Source: Shewanella woodyi ATCC 51908
GTDB lineage: Bacteria > Pseudomonadota > Gammaproteobacteria > Enterobacterales > Shewanellaceae
NCBI RefSeq assembly: GCF_000019525.1
Contig: NC_010506.1
Span: 5,871,404 to 5,935,403, forward strand
Reading direction: 5' to 3'
DNA: 64,000 nucleotides
This document shows, one piece after another, positions 55,195-63,951 of this stretch. The translations under genes were made by a program, and so were the position numbers. The stretch's first letter is position 1. Each line of letters opens with the position of its first letter. A model generated the notes under the pieces. The model saw nothing but the letters and a program-made list of their open reading frames with translations. It searched no databases and had not been told where the DNA came from.

Positions 55195-55895
55195 TTATTC
55201 GCCTCACTTTATGAGGCGAATAGGGATCCTAATTGCCTCATCACGACTGTTTGTTTGCGTAAAGCTTGTCTGAGTATTTGCAAAAAATCTGAGTCGGTCA
55301 TCAAAAATAGAACGGCTAAACGCCTAAAGAGATAATCCAAGCTATCACCACAGAGAACACAGAGGGAACGGAGAAAAGCCAAATCGAAGAAGTGAGTCAT
55401 GGCTCTACCAAAAGGTGTCAATGCGGCTGCGAGTTTTCAAAACAAGATGAGTTTTTACAGCATTAAAGCTATCTACCACAGAGAACAAGGAGAAAAGCCA
55501 AGTCGAAGAGATATAAGTGGCTCTACCAAAAGGTGTCGATGCGGCTATGACCTTCCAAAGCAGGATGAGGTTTTACGCAGTGAAACTCTTCGAATGAGAG
55601 ATAGGGATATCGAACTGGCTGTTTAACATGGACGTTATTGGCTTTGGTAGAGCTTACAGGGAGCGTACTTGCAGCGTGTCATAGAAGTATCGACACATAA
55701 GGGGCGTTCATTCACATCCATGTGATCACGACATTCGTATATCCATATACAGCACCTGCTGCAAGCAATAAACATCAATGAAGCTTTGGTGTTACATAAA
55801 CTTCAAAGTAAAAATAAAAGCCAGATGAGACCAAAACCTAACCAGAAAAGTTATTTGCCAAACTTGTTAACCGACAAGTTCAGATAAACTAGTGT
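55195..55895. repeat. Mosaic repeat block F
   Basis: Opens with the palindrome TTATTCGCCTCA–TGAGGCGAATAG (55195–55223) and GTCGGTCATCAAAAATAG, as in block E and in the same direction. It has two tandem units (55340, 55468), the inverted counterpart of block B parts (55586–55641 and 55702–55789), and CCTAACCAGAAAAGTTATTTG. It ends in AACTTGTTAACCGACAAGTT near 55869–55888. No gene is visible. Confidence 0.85.
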
Positions 55896-55940
55896 TACAA
55901 TCCACCCACCTCAGGCTACACCTGCTAAAAAGCCAAACCT

Positions 55941-56696
55941 ATGACTGAAACTAGCAAATTAAAACCAACAACAAACACAGCTGCAAACCCAACATCTAAC
56001 TATAGAAAGATGACTAAGGCCTTCATCATAGGCCTACCTCGATCTGGTACAACAAGCGTTAGCGTGGCACTGCTTGAGCATGGTTTTAAAGTGGCACATC
56101 AGGGATTCACTAAGCAGACCTTTGAGTTAGCAGATATCGTGTCTGACGCTCCCTGTTTCAGTGATTACAAGCAGTTAGCTAGGTTATATCCACAAGCTAA
56201 GTTTATCTATCTCGATAGGGAGCTTGAGGCTTGGGTGCCATCGATGCAGATGCTACTAAGCCGTATGTTGCCTCATCTGGACCGCAAAACTGGGCGTTTT
56301 CATCCCATTTTAAAGCGTAGTTTTAGCCACAGTTTTGGTGTCGGCGAGGTGAGTGACCCTATGGATGGACAACATTTAGTTGAGTGTTATCAGCGTCATA
56401 AGAAAGCCGTATTTGAGTTTTTCTGCTCAGTAGAACAGCATCAAGATAACTTTATGAGTATAAATATCAGCGAAGAGGGAAGTCTATCTAAGTTACTCAA
56501 TTTCTTAAGCTTTGAGAGTGAACAAAACGCTTCTGAGATGAACTTTCCTCACTTAAACTTCCCACATTTAAACTTTCCACACTTAAATAAGGGCCGAAAC
56601 GTGGCCAGCTGGGATGAGTATAAACATGGGAATAAGATCAGCAGTAATGCTGCAGGCCCTGAGAATCGTAAGTTTTTCGACTATAAATTAATTTGA
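55941..56696 (+). CDS. Sulfotransferase-like protein with internal peptide repeats
   Basis: 251 aa, or 228 if the ATG at 56010 is used; that start has AGAAAG upstream and puts the P-loop at the N-terminus, as is usual. KAFIIGLPRSGTTSVSVALLEHGFKV is the 5'-phosphosulfate binding loop of sulfotransferases (PAPS donor). KFIYLDRELEAWVPS fits the second motif region. Residues 201–215 are three tandem copies of NFPHL, encoded by a 15-bp repeat. Acceptor substrate unknown. It directly follows repeat block F. Confidence 0.7.
   Translation: MTETSKLKPTTNTAANPTSNYRKMTKAFIIGLPRSGTTSVSVALLEHGFKVAHQGFTKQTFELADIVSDAPCFSDYKQLARLYPQAKFIYLDRELEAWVPSMQMLLSRMLPHLDRKTGRFHPILKRSFSHSFGVGEVSDPMDGQHLVECYQRHKKAVFEFFCSVEQHQDNFMSINISEEGSLSKLLNFLSFESEQNASEMNFPHLNFPHLNFPHLNKGRNVASWDEYKHGNKISSNAAGPENRKFFDYKLI
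56541..56585 (+). repeat. 15-bp in-frame tandem repeat, three copies
   Basis: Each unit codes for NFPHL. The units differ only at silent third positions (for example AACTTTCCTCACTTA and AACTTCCCACATTTA), so the copies are not fresh and the peptide is being kept. Copy number may vary between strains. Confidence 0.9.
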
Positions 56697-56828
56697 TTTA
56701 ATCTAGCTTAGTAGCTATTCAAATTTTATTAATATGGCAGTTCAGATATTGTTTGGCTTTACCTTGTTTCCTCAACCGCCTTTGCCCGTTAGACTTGTGT
56801 GAACTTTCCCACTTTTGCCATTATCCCT

Positions 56829-59345
56829 ATGTCCCCTAAAAGCCACCAGCCCGTACTCACCTCTCTGCCTATCGATGCTATCTATGATGACTTTAAATTA
56901 GCATTTAAAGACAATCACTTAGTGGTTGAGTCCGATACTGGATCTGGTAAGTCTACTCGTTTGCCTCTTTGGTGTGCTGAAGTGAGTAATGCAACGTCTG
57001 GTGAAAATGGTAAGGGTAAGCGGGTGCTGGTTGTGGAACCAAGACGGGTGGCTTGTTTGGCGCTAAGTGCTTTTGTTAGTGCCTTAATGCAGGAGGTTGA
57101 TGGCTCTACAGATAAGGTGGGCTACGCTATACGTTTCGATTCTACGGTGACAGATAAGACCCAGATAGCCTTTGTGACTCCAGGGATTGCGCTGAGGTGG
57201 CTGTCGATGCCAAAGGGTGATGATGAGAAGGCGGGTTTAGCCTGTTTCGATACTGTGATTATCGATGAGTTTCACGAACGACGTTGGGATACGGATCTGC
57301 TACTGGCGATGCTTAAAGCTAAGGCTGAAAAAGATAAAGATCTTAGGCTGATACTGACCTCCGCCACCATAGATGGGGAGAGGTTAACTGACTATTTAGG
57401 AAGAGATTCTGCTATTGGTGCTCGCCGATTACAGGCTCAAGGAAGAAGGTTCCACGTGGAACTTAGGTATGAGGCGAAAGAGAGTCATCATCTGCCTGAT
57501 GTTCGTGGTGTGGAACAGAGGGTAAAAACGGTGATATCTGGGCTTTTATCTGAAACCAGAGGAGATATTCTGGTTTTTCTTCCTGGTAAGCGTGAGATCC
57601 AATCTTGTTTGCAGGCATGTGTGTCACTGACAGCTGCACAATCACAACTTGAGTTATTTGGTCTCCATGGTGGCATCTCTGCCAATGAGCAGAAGGAGAT
57701 ACTGCAAAATTCGGATAAACAAAGGGTGATTTTTGCCACTAACATTGCCGAGACCTCACTGACTATCCCTGGAGTCACTGCTGTGGTGGATTCAGGACTT
57801 GAGCGCAGAACTCATCAACGAAATGGCCGTACTGTGTTGTCGTTAGCGCGGATCTCTAAAGCCAGCAGTAATCAACGTATGGGACGTGCAGGTCGAACTG
57901 AGGAGGGGATCTGTGTTCGTTTGTGGGGAATGGGGGCGCCACTGGAGGCTATCACTCCTCCTGAATTACAACGTGAAGAGCTGGTGGAACCTATGTTAGC
58001 GGCTGCTTCCAATGGTCATCTGTTAAGTGAGCTTAAGTTTGTTGATGTTATTCCAGCTAAAGCACTGGAGATAGCCGAGACTAAGCTAAGCGCGATGGGA
58101 GCAATCGACAAACTGGGAGTCATTACTCCTCACGGTATTAAGTTACTGCCACTACCGATAGATACCCAATTTGCTCACCTGATAAGCGCCATGCCTGATG
58201 ATGAGAGCCGTGGCTTGATGGTAGACCTTGCTGCAGGTTTGAGTGTGTCACAACGTCTATTTGTGCTGCCAAGTTCTGAACAAGAGTTAAGAGAGCTTAA
58301 TGAGTGGGAACCCATCGGCTGTGATGCTTGGATCTTAGTTAAGCTTGTTCGTGAAAAACCGCCTGAATCACTACAGGTAAATAGTGATGCCCGAAAGGAG
58401 GCGCGTTTGCTTTCGAATCAAATCCGCAGCTCTCTTGGTCTAGTATCGCTGGCTCAAGAGACCTCTGTACAAGCTGCAAGGCAAGGGTTGCGTGAATTTT
58501 GGTTACTCGAGGTGATAAAGGCACTACCTGAGTTGGCTTTTGTGCGTCGTGAAAAACGTATAACGGCGTTAGGTAATGGTTTTAGTGAGGTTCAGATAGG
58601 TCGAGATAGCCGTTTCTGCAGTGAGCTTAAAGATAGTCAGGGTCGAGAGAGCGCTGTTGCAGCTTTGGTGTTTGATCAACACTCTATTGCAGGCAAAGGC
58701 AGTAAGCAGACGCTTAATTTAGCCACGTGCATGGCACCCATTAGTGTGAAGATGCTGCTTGAGGCTGGCTTAGGTGAGGAGCGCCTTGCAGATAATCGTG
58801 AACAGGGAAGTAAACATAAACTCCTTGTACAAACCCTCTATGCTGGCAGGGTGATTGGTACTCACCTCAAGGAGGTTGAGGGGGAGCAAGCTGTTGAGGC
58901 GATAGTGCGTAGTATCAGTGTTGGGCGAATTTTTAAGGGCGTTGCAGCTCGTTTAGAACGTGATATCTCAGCTTGGAATATCTGGTTAGCATTAGGTAGA
59001 GCAGAGAGTGAGATGCCGACATTGGCACTTAACACTTACCTTAAGGATAAATTATCTGAGCTGGGAGTTGAGTCTTTTGATGATCTTGAGCTTGTAGAGC
59101 CTGAGGATCTCTTGTTTGAGGGAATACCTGAGTGGGAGCGTGAGGAGTTTGATGCCATGTACCCCTTAAAGCTAGAACTGGCTGAGCTTAAGCTGGCTGT
59201 TGAGTATCTGCCAAAACGTAAGTTGGTCACCTTAGTCTATGCCAGTGGATTAAGAAAGGGCGGTCCTAAGCGTTGGGAGTTGCCTCGTTGGCTTGGTTGG
59301 AAGATCCAATATCGTAAAGCAAGTCGCGTATTGGACATAAAATGA
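56829..59345 (+). CDS. HrpB-like DEAH-box helicase
   Basis: 838 aa from the ATG at 56829; a GTG at 56799 adds ten residues, and neither has a clear ribosome site. Helicase motifs: I ESDTGSGKSTRLPLW, Ia VVEPRRVA, II DEFHER (Phe in place of the usual Ala or Val), III TSATID, IV region HGGISANEQ, V TNIAETSLTIPGV, VI QRMGRAGRTEEG. The order and length match HrpA/HrpB RNA helicases. The C-terminal 300 residues match neither exactly by eye. A ParB-site-like palindrome lies inside it. It may be a second HrpB-type gene. Confidence 0.85.
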   Translation: MSPKSHQPVLTSLPIDAIYDDFKLAFKDNHLVVESDTGSGKSTRLPLWCAEVSNATSGENGKGKRVLVVEPRRVACLALSAFVSALMQEVDGSTDKVGYAIRFDSTVTDKTQIAFVTPGIALRWLSMPKGDDEKAGLACFDTVIIDEFHERRWDTDLLLAMLKAKAEKDKDLRLILTSATIDGERLTDYLGRDSAIGARRLQAQGRRFHVELRYEAKESHHLPDVRGVEQRVKTVISGLLSETRGDILVFLPGKREIQSCLQACVSLTAAQSQLELFGLHGGISANEQKEILQNSDKQRVIFATNIAETSLTIPGVTAVVDSGLERRTHQRNGRTVLSLARISKASSNQRMGRAGRTEEGICVRLWGMGAPLEAITPPELQREELVEPMLAAASNGHLLSELKFVDVIPAKALEIAETKLSAMGAIDKLGVITPHGIKLLPLPIDTQFAHLISAMPDDESRGLMVDLAAGLSVSQRLFVLPSSEQELRELNEWEPIGCDAWILVKLVREKPPESLQVNSDARKEARLLSNQIRSSLGLVSLAQETSVQAARQGLREFWLLEVIKALPELAFVRREKRITALGNGFSEVQIGRDSRFCSELKDSQGRESAVAALVFDQHSIAGKGSKQTLNLATCMAPISVKMLLEAGLGEERLADNREQGSKHKLLVQTLYAGRVIGTHLKEVEGEQAVEAIVRSISVGRIFKGVAARLERDISAWNIWLALGRAESEMPTLALNTYLKDKLSELGVESFDDLELVEPEDLLFEGIPEWEREEFDAMYPLKLELAELKLAVEYLPKRKLVTLVYASGLRKGGPKRWELPRWLGWKIQYRKASRVLDIK
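57449..57462. other. parS-like ParB binding site
   Basis: GTTCCACGTGGAAC is a perfect 14-bp palindrome and equals the core of the Pseudomonas-type parS (TGTTCCACGTGGAACA). The outermost bases differ (G and T). It lies in the helicase reading frame, about 25 kb from oriC. parA and parB are in the same window. Confidence 0.75.
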
Positions 59346-60090
59346 ACCGTTTTTAAATTTTTATAAAACAGACTTGGCCCAATGATTTTTAGAAGCAGAA
59401 AAAGTTAAAAAATCAGTTTTTCAAAATACCAAAATACCTCGATGCTTTTTGCTGAGATTTAAATCTTCTATCTGTTTTTTTGAGGTAAAAATGGCCGTAA
59501 ACAAGCTAGGTTCTGTTAAGGCGATTATGATCCCTTGTGGATAAAAAGATCTTTTACCGTGTAGATCACTATTTGAATCGATCTATTTGCGTATAACTTA
59601 TCTACAGCGAAAATATTTTTTAATAATTATTCAGTTTTATTCAAAAGTAGATCTGTTTTTAAATAAATTAAAATCAATAGCTTACGTAACGATCTAAACA
59701 GAGGTTAAGATCTTAAGTTGACTTTGCACAGCTTGTTGATATCTCTGTTGATTGTTTTGATCAAGATCATTGAATTTTATGGGGTAGCGACAGCTGTGGG
59801 ATCCTGTGGCGGGTAGTATATAGATGGAATTTTATCCACTGTTTGGGGATAAAATTTATCATTTTTTTAACCCTTGTAGATCGCTCTATTCTGAGCAAGA
59901 AAATTGATCATATTAATACTAATCAATATAGGAAGTTGATCTACTCTGAGTGTACTCTTGCCCCAGTTTAGTGGAGAGTTTTCGTCATCCTGAACTTGTT
60001 TCAGGATCCATCTTTTGTATGGTTTAGGATAAGTGTTTACGTTGGGGAGGATGAGGCCACCTGAGAATCAGATGGCACTCTTTTGCTTTG
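59346..60090. other. Second GATC- and DnaA-box-rich AT-rich region
   Basis: No gene. From 59529 to 59941 I count 14 GATC sites in 413 bp, about nine times the random rate. A perfect DnaA box in inverted form (TGTGGATAA) is at 59536–59544. One-mismatch boxes are at 59598–59606 (TTATCTACA), 59832–59840 (TTATCCACT) and 59844–59852 (TGGGGATAA). A very AT-rich tract lies at 59610–59680. At 59986–60010 the palindromic element TCATCCTGAACTTGTTTCAG occurs, related to one near 36005. It looks like a replication origin, an ancestral origin part, or a DnaA-titration site. Confidence 0.6.
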
Positions 60091-61452
60091 TTACTTACCG
60101 ATACAGAAGCTGCTGAAGATCTTGCCGAGTAGGTCATCAGAGGTGAACTTTCCGGTAATCTCAGACAAGGCCATCTGGGTCATCCTTAACTCTTCGGCGA
60201 GCAGTTCACCCGCTAAATAGACCTCTAACTGCTCTTTGCCTATCATCAGATGGCTGCTGGCAAGATCTAGGGCTTCTAGGTGACGACGTCGTGCGATAAA
60301 GCCACCTTCAAGGTTACTCTGGTAGCCCATTAATGATTTAAGGTGCTGTTGCAGTGATTCAACGCCTAAGCCTGTTTTGGCTGAGATCTTAAATACGCTG
60401 TGGCCATGATCTTGGGTTACGGTTAAAGGCTCCCCAGTGATATCGGCTTTGTTACGCACTACAGTGATCCCTAAATTTTTAGGTAGACGGTCGATAAAGT
60501 CTGGCCAGATCTCGCGGGGATCGACCGCATCAGTTGTGGTGCCATCGACCATAAAGAGTACCTGATCGGCGGTCTCAATCTCAGCCCAGGCGCGCTCAAT
60601 ACCTATCATCTCGACGGTATCATCGGTATCACGAAGGCCTGCTGTGTCGATAATATGCAGCGGCATACCATCTAGGTGGATATGCTCACGTAGGACATCA
60701 CGTGTGGTACCGGCGATTTCGGTGACAATAGCGGACTCTTTGCCTGCCAATGCATTCAGCAGACTAGATTTACCTGCATTGGGACGACCAGCAATCACCA
60801 CTTTCATCCCTTCACGTATGATGGCGCCTTGCTTGGCACTGGCTTGTACGCTGTCGAGTTTAGTGATTATGCGATTAAGTGAGCCTGCAATCTTACCGTC
60901 AGAGAGGAAGTCGACCTCCTCGTCAGGGAAGTCGATGGCTGCTTCGACGTATAAGCGCAGGTTAGTGACCTGCTCTACGAGTTCATGTATCTGCACCGAG
61001 AACTCGCCTTGTAGTGAGTTTAGGGCGCTTTTAGCCGCTTGCTCGCTGGTGGCATCGATAAGATCGGCAATCGCTTCCGCTTGGGTCAGATCCATCTTAT
61101 CGTTCATAAAGGCTTGTTCGCTGAACTCACCCGGTTTAGCAATACGTACACCGTCCACTTCCATCACACGCTTAATCAGCATATCTAGGACTATCTGGCC
61201 GCCGTGTCCCTGTAGTTCTAGAACATCTTCACCGGTAAAGGAGTTCGGGCCTTGAAAATAGAGGGCGATACCTTGGTCTATTACAGCGTTTTCGGCATCT
61301 TTAAAGTCACAGTAATCGGCATATCGTGTCTTTGGCAGGTGACCTAACACAGCCATAGCAACATCACTGGCCTTGTCTCCTGAGATCCGAATGATACCTA
61401 CACCGCCACGCCCGGGAGCGGTTGCCTGTGCCACGATAGTATCTGTTGTCAT
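60091..61452 (-). CDS. mnmE: tRNA modification GTPase MnmE (TrmE)
   Basis: 453 aa. MnmE works with MnmG on wobble uridine of tRNA. The N-terminal folate-binding domain begins [25 protein letters not shown]. The GTPase domain has [31 protein letters not shown] near residue 223, DTAG near 270 and NKAD. The C-terminus ends with CIGK, the required terminal motif. Its GC content is higher than the accessory genes to its left. Confidence 0.98.
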   Translation of the reverse strand: MTTDTIVAQATAPGRGGVGIIRISGDKASDVAMAVLGHLPKTRYADYCDFKDAENAVIDQGIALYFQGPNSFTGEDVLELQGHGGQIVLDMLIKRVMEVDGVRIAKPGEFSEQAFMNDKMDLTQAEAIADLIDATSEQAAKSALNSLQGEFSVQIHELVEQVTNLRLYVEAAIDFPDEEVDFLSDGKIAGSLNRIITKLDSVQASAKQGAIIREGMKVVIAGRPNAGKSSLLNALAGKESAIVTEIAGTTRDVLREHIHLDGMPLHIIDTAGLRDTDDTVEMIGIERAWAEIETADQVLFMVDGTTTDAVDPREIWPDFIDRLPKNLGITVVRNKADITGEPLTVTQDHGHSVFKISAKTGLGVESLQQHLKSLMGYQSNLEGGFIARRRHLEALDLASSHLMIGKEQLEVYLAGELLAEELRMTQMALSEITGKFTSDDLLGKIFSSFCIGK

Positions 61453-61520
61453 TACTGTGATTCCTACATTTGGATAGTGAAAAAATGAAAGATAAAAAAA
61501 GTATATCTCTCATAAAAAGC

Positions 61521-61555
61521 AAAAAGCGGCCAATACCAAGTATTAACCGCTTTTT
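61521..61555 (-). terminator. Terminator between yidC and mnmE
   Basis: On the minus strand AAAAAGCGG and CCGCTTTTT form a 9-bp stem, extended by weaker pairs TTAATAC/GTATTGG around TTG. It lies 19 nt past the yidC stop. Confidence 0.75.
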
Positions 61556-61573
61556 CTTAGTTGGAGTTAAGGG

Positions 61574-63208
61574 TTATTTTAACCCTTTTTTCTCCAAACC
61601 TGCGTAGATGTACTTCTGCTGCGCGATTGCAACTAAGTTACCTACTAACCAGTAAAGTACTAGACCTGCAGGGAACCATAGGAAGAATACGGTAAATACC
61701 ACTGGCATCCACTGCATCATCTTAACTTGCATTGGATCCATTGTCGGTGCCATAGGCTGCATCTTCTGCATCACAAACATAGAGACACCCATTAAGATTG
61801 GCATCACGTAGTAAGGATCTTGTACCGAAAGGTCGGTGATCCAAAGCATGAACGGTGCATGACGCAGTTCAACACTTTCAAGCAGTACCCAGTATAGGGC
61901 GATGAAGATTGGCATCTGTAACAAGATAGGTAGACAGCCACCCATAGGGTTAACTTTCTCTTTCTTGTACAGCTCCATCATGGCTTGACCCATCTTCTGA
62001 CGGTCATCACCGAAACGCTCTTTCATCTCAGCAAGCTTTGGCTGTAGATTACGCATCTTAGCCATAGAGGTGTATTGAGCTTTAGTCAGTGGGTATAACA
62101 GACCACGTACCGTTAGGGTAATAAGAATAATTGCCGCACCCCAGTTACCTACAATTGATTGGAAGAACATCAATAGTTTGTAGATTGGAACTGCTAGCCA
62201 CCATAGGAAGCCATAATCAACAACCAAGTTAAGGGTTGGAGAGATAGCCGACAGTGCTGCCTGATCTTTAGGACCAACGTAGAACTGAGAGGTGATCTCT
62301 TGAGTCGCCCCAGGTGCTACATCAAAGATGGCGCCACGGAAACCTATGTTTGCCTGACCGCCAGCACTGATGCTAGAGAAGATGATGTTTTGATCGTTTG
62401 CTGGTGGTACCCAAGCAGAAACGAAGTAGTGCTGTAGCATAGCAGCCCAGCCACCTAACGTTTTCTTGTCTAGGTTTTTATCAGCCATATCTTCGAAGCT
62501 GTATTTCTCGTAACGTGTGTCTTGAGTCGAGAAAGCCGCGCCGCGATAGGTAGGCATCATCATGCTGCTTTCGCTTTTCTTGATGCTGTGTTTAATCTGA
62601 CCGTACATCTGAACTTGCAGCTGCTTATCTGTCTTGTTATCGATGACATAATCGACATCTACGTCGAACTTGCCACGATGGAAGATAAACATCTTAGTGT
62701 AAGTTGCACCATTTTCAGCAACATAAGTCAGTGGCACCTCTAGAGTGTCTTGACCTGCAGCTAAGCTGTAGTTGCGTGAAGCACTGTCGAAGTGCGCGCG
62801 GCCCTTAACACTGCTGTCGATACCGTCACGGCCGATAAGTCCACTCTGAGCAATATAGTTAATATCATTAGTTTGCTCTAGTAGTACAAATGGCTCGTCA
62901 TTTTCTAGCTCAAGTTTATGTTCAACTAGGGCTGAATAAACGATATCACCACCAACCGGATTAATCTTAATGATTAATTGATCAGTGTTCACTGTGATGA
63001 GATCTTTCGATGCGACAACGGCAGCAGGAAGTGCTGAGTCTGCATCGGGTACATCAGAGCTGTGAGAATCAGAAGCTGACGAAGCAGTGACAACCGATGA
63101 AGATTGAGTCGCTACTGGTTGTGGGGCTTGATCTGTCTGCCACTGTTGCCAAAGCAAAAAGCTGACAAAAAGCAGACCGATAAGCAATATATTGCGTTGA
63201 GATTCCAT
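61574..63208 (-). CDS. yidC: Membrane protein insertase YidC
   Basis: 544 aa. YidC inserts and folds inner-membrane proteins, alone or with SecYEG. An N-terminal helix ([14 protein letters not shown]) is followed by a large periplasmic domain. The conserved core starts near residue 340: [85 protein letters not shown]. Among others it inserts the F0 c subunit. Confidence 0.98.
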   Translation of the reverse strand: MESQRNILLIGLLFVSFLLWQQWQTDQAPQPVATQSSSVVTASSASDSHSSDVPDADSALPAAVVASKDLITVNTDQLIIKINPVGGDIVYSALVEHKLELENDEPFVLLEQTNDINYIAQSGLIGRDGIDSSVKGRAHFDSASRNYSLAAGQDTLEVPLTYVAENGATYTKMFIFHRGKFDVDVDYVIDNKTDKQLQVQMYGQIKHSIKKSESSMMMPTYRGAAFSTQDTRYEKYSFEDMADKNLDKKTLGGWAAMLQHYFVSAWVPPANDQNIIFSSISAGGQANIGFRGAIFDVAPGATQEITSQFYVGPKDQAALSAISPTLNLVVDYGFLWWLAVPIYKLLMFFQSIVGNWGAAIILITLTVRGLLYPLTKAQYTSMAKMRNLQPKLAEMKERFGDDRQKMGQAMMELYKKEKVNPMGGCLPILLQMPIFIALYWVLLESVELRHAPFMLWITDLSVQDPYYVMPILMGVSMFVMQKMQPMAPTMDPMQVKMMQWMPVVFTVFFLWFPAGLVLYWLVGNLVAIAQQKYIYAGLEKKGLK

Positions 63209-63211
63209 AGC

Positions 63212-63469
63212 CTATTTATTACACCTGTGTGTTTTTGGGGGGACGGGATCGATTCCGCCCGGATGCAAAGGGTGACATTTTAGTATGCGTCGTGCAGCAA
63301 GCCAACAACCTTTTACAGATCCATGCAAACGAATCGCTTCAATTGCATATGTGGAACAAGTTGGATGAAAACGGCACTTATTAGCCCCTAAAAAGGGGCT
63401 GATGAAGACTTGGTAGCCACGAATTAACGTGGTTGCTAGCCATTGTAACGGCGATTGAGTTTTCGCCAT
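63212..63469 (-). CDS. yidD: YidD membrane insertion efficiency factor
   Basis: 85 aa. The conserved core [33 protein letters not shown], with its cysteines, identifies YidD, a peripheral inner-membrane protein that aids YidC. It overlaps the end of rnpA by 34 bp in another frame and ends 3 bp before yidC, the usual compact arrangement. Confidence 0.96.
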   Translation of the reverse strand: MAKTQSPLQWLATTLIRGYQVFISPFLGANKCRFHPTCSTYAIEAIRLHGSVKGCWLAARRILKCHPLHPGGIDPVPPKTHRCNK

Positions 63470-63795
63470 AGCTTTTCTACCAATTTATGGAGCTCTGCAT
63501 TTTCCATCTCTACCACGCCATTTCTGACGAGCACAACGATATCGATAGCGGGAAGTTCGTGCTGATGCAGACGAAAATTATCTCTAATGATACGTTTAAT
63601 TCTGTTTCGCTGATGGGCTTTCTTTACAAAACGCTTAGCAACAGTGAGTCCGATACGCGGATGTTGTTCAGTATTTGGAATAGCAAGTAAAGTTATTTCA
63701 GCGGAAGAAGCTTTGATGGGTTTTGAGAATACAGATTTAAATTGCGCGGGAGTTAACAAACGTAACTCCCGCGTAAAGGTGTAGCTAATAGTCAC
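63436..63795 (-). CDS. rnpA: Ribonuclease P protein component
   Basis: 119 aa. Protein cofactor of RNase P, which matures tRNA 5' ends. [17 protein letters not shown] and the RNR-type signature [18 protein letters not shown] near residue 58 are diagnostic. The start codon is GTG at 63795 with GGAAATC upstream. It follows rpmH by 18 bp. Confidence 0.96.
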   Translation of the reverse strand: MTISYTFTRELRLLTPAQFKSVFSKPIKASSAEITLLAIPNTEQHPRIGLTVAKRFVKKAHQRNRIKRIIRDNFRLHQHELPAIDIVVLVRNGVVEMENAELHKLVEKLWRKLNRRYNG

Positions 63796-63813
63796 CTGAT
63801 TTCCAACTTAAAA

Positions 63814-63951
63814 TTAAGCTGAAAGGCGAGCACGACCCTTGGCACGGCGACGAGCCAGTACCTTACGGCCGCTTACTGTAGCCATACGAGCGCGGAAGCC
63901 GTGAGAACGCTTGCGCTTTAGGGTGCTTGGTTGAAAAGTACGTTTACTCAT
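63814..63951 (-). CDS. rpmH: 50S ribosomal protein L34
   Basis: 45 aa, very basic. It begins [19 protein letters not shown] and ends [12 protein letters not shown], canonical for L34 with the gammaproteobacterial C-terminus. It heads the rpmH–rnpA–yidD–yidC–mnmE cluster. Its promoter begins in the last 49 bp of the window; dnaA is expected to the right on the other strand. Confidence 0.97.
   Translation of the reverse strand: MSKRTFQPSTLKRKRSHGFRARMATVSGRKVLARRRAKGRARLSA

Noticed and set aside
37536..55895. Integron-like gene cassette array
   Set aside because: Single genes separated by repeats recall a chromosomal integron, but the blocks are 450–950 bp and mosaic, lack consistent attC-type core pairs, genes lie on both strands, and there is no integrase in the window.
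60644..61255. 203-aa plus-strand frame opposite mnmE
   Set aside because: Shadow frame rich in Ser and Arg, typical of the complement of a coding sequence; mnmE is certain.
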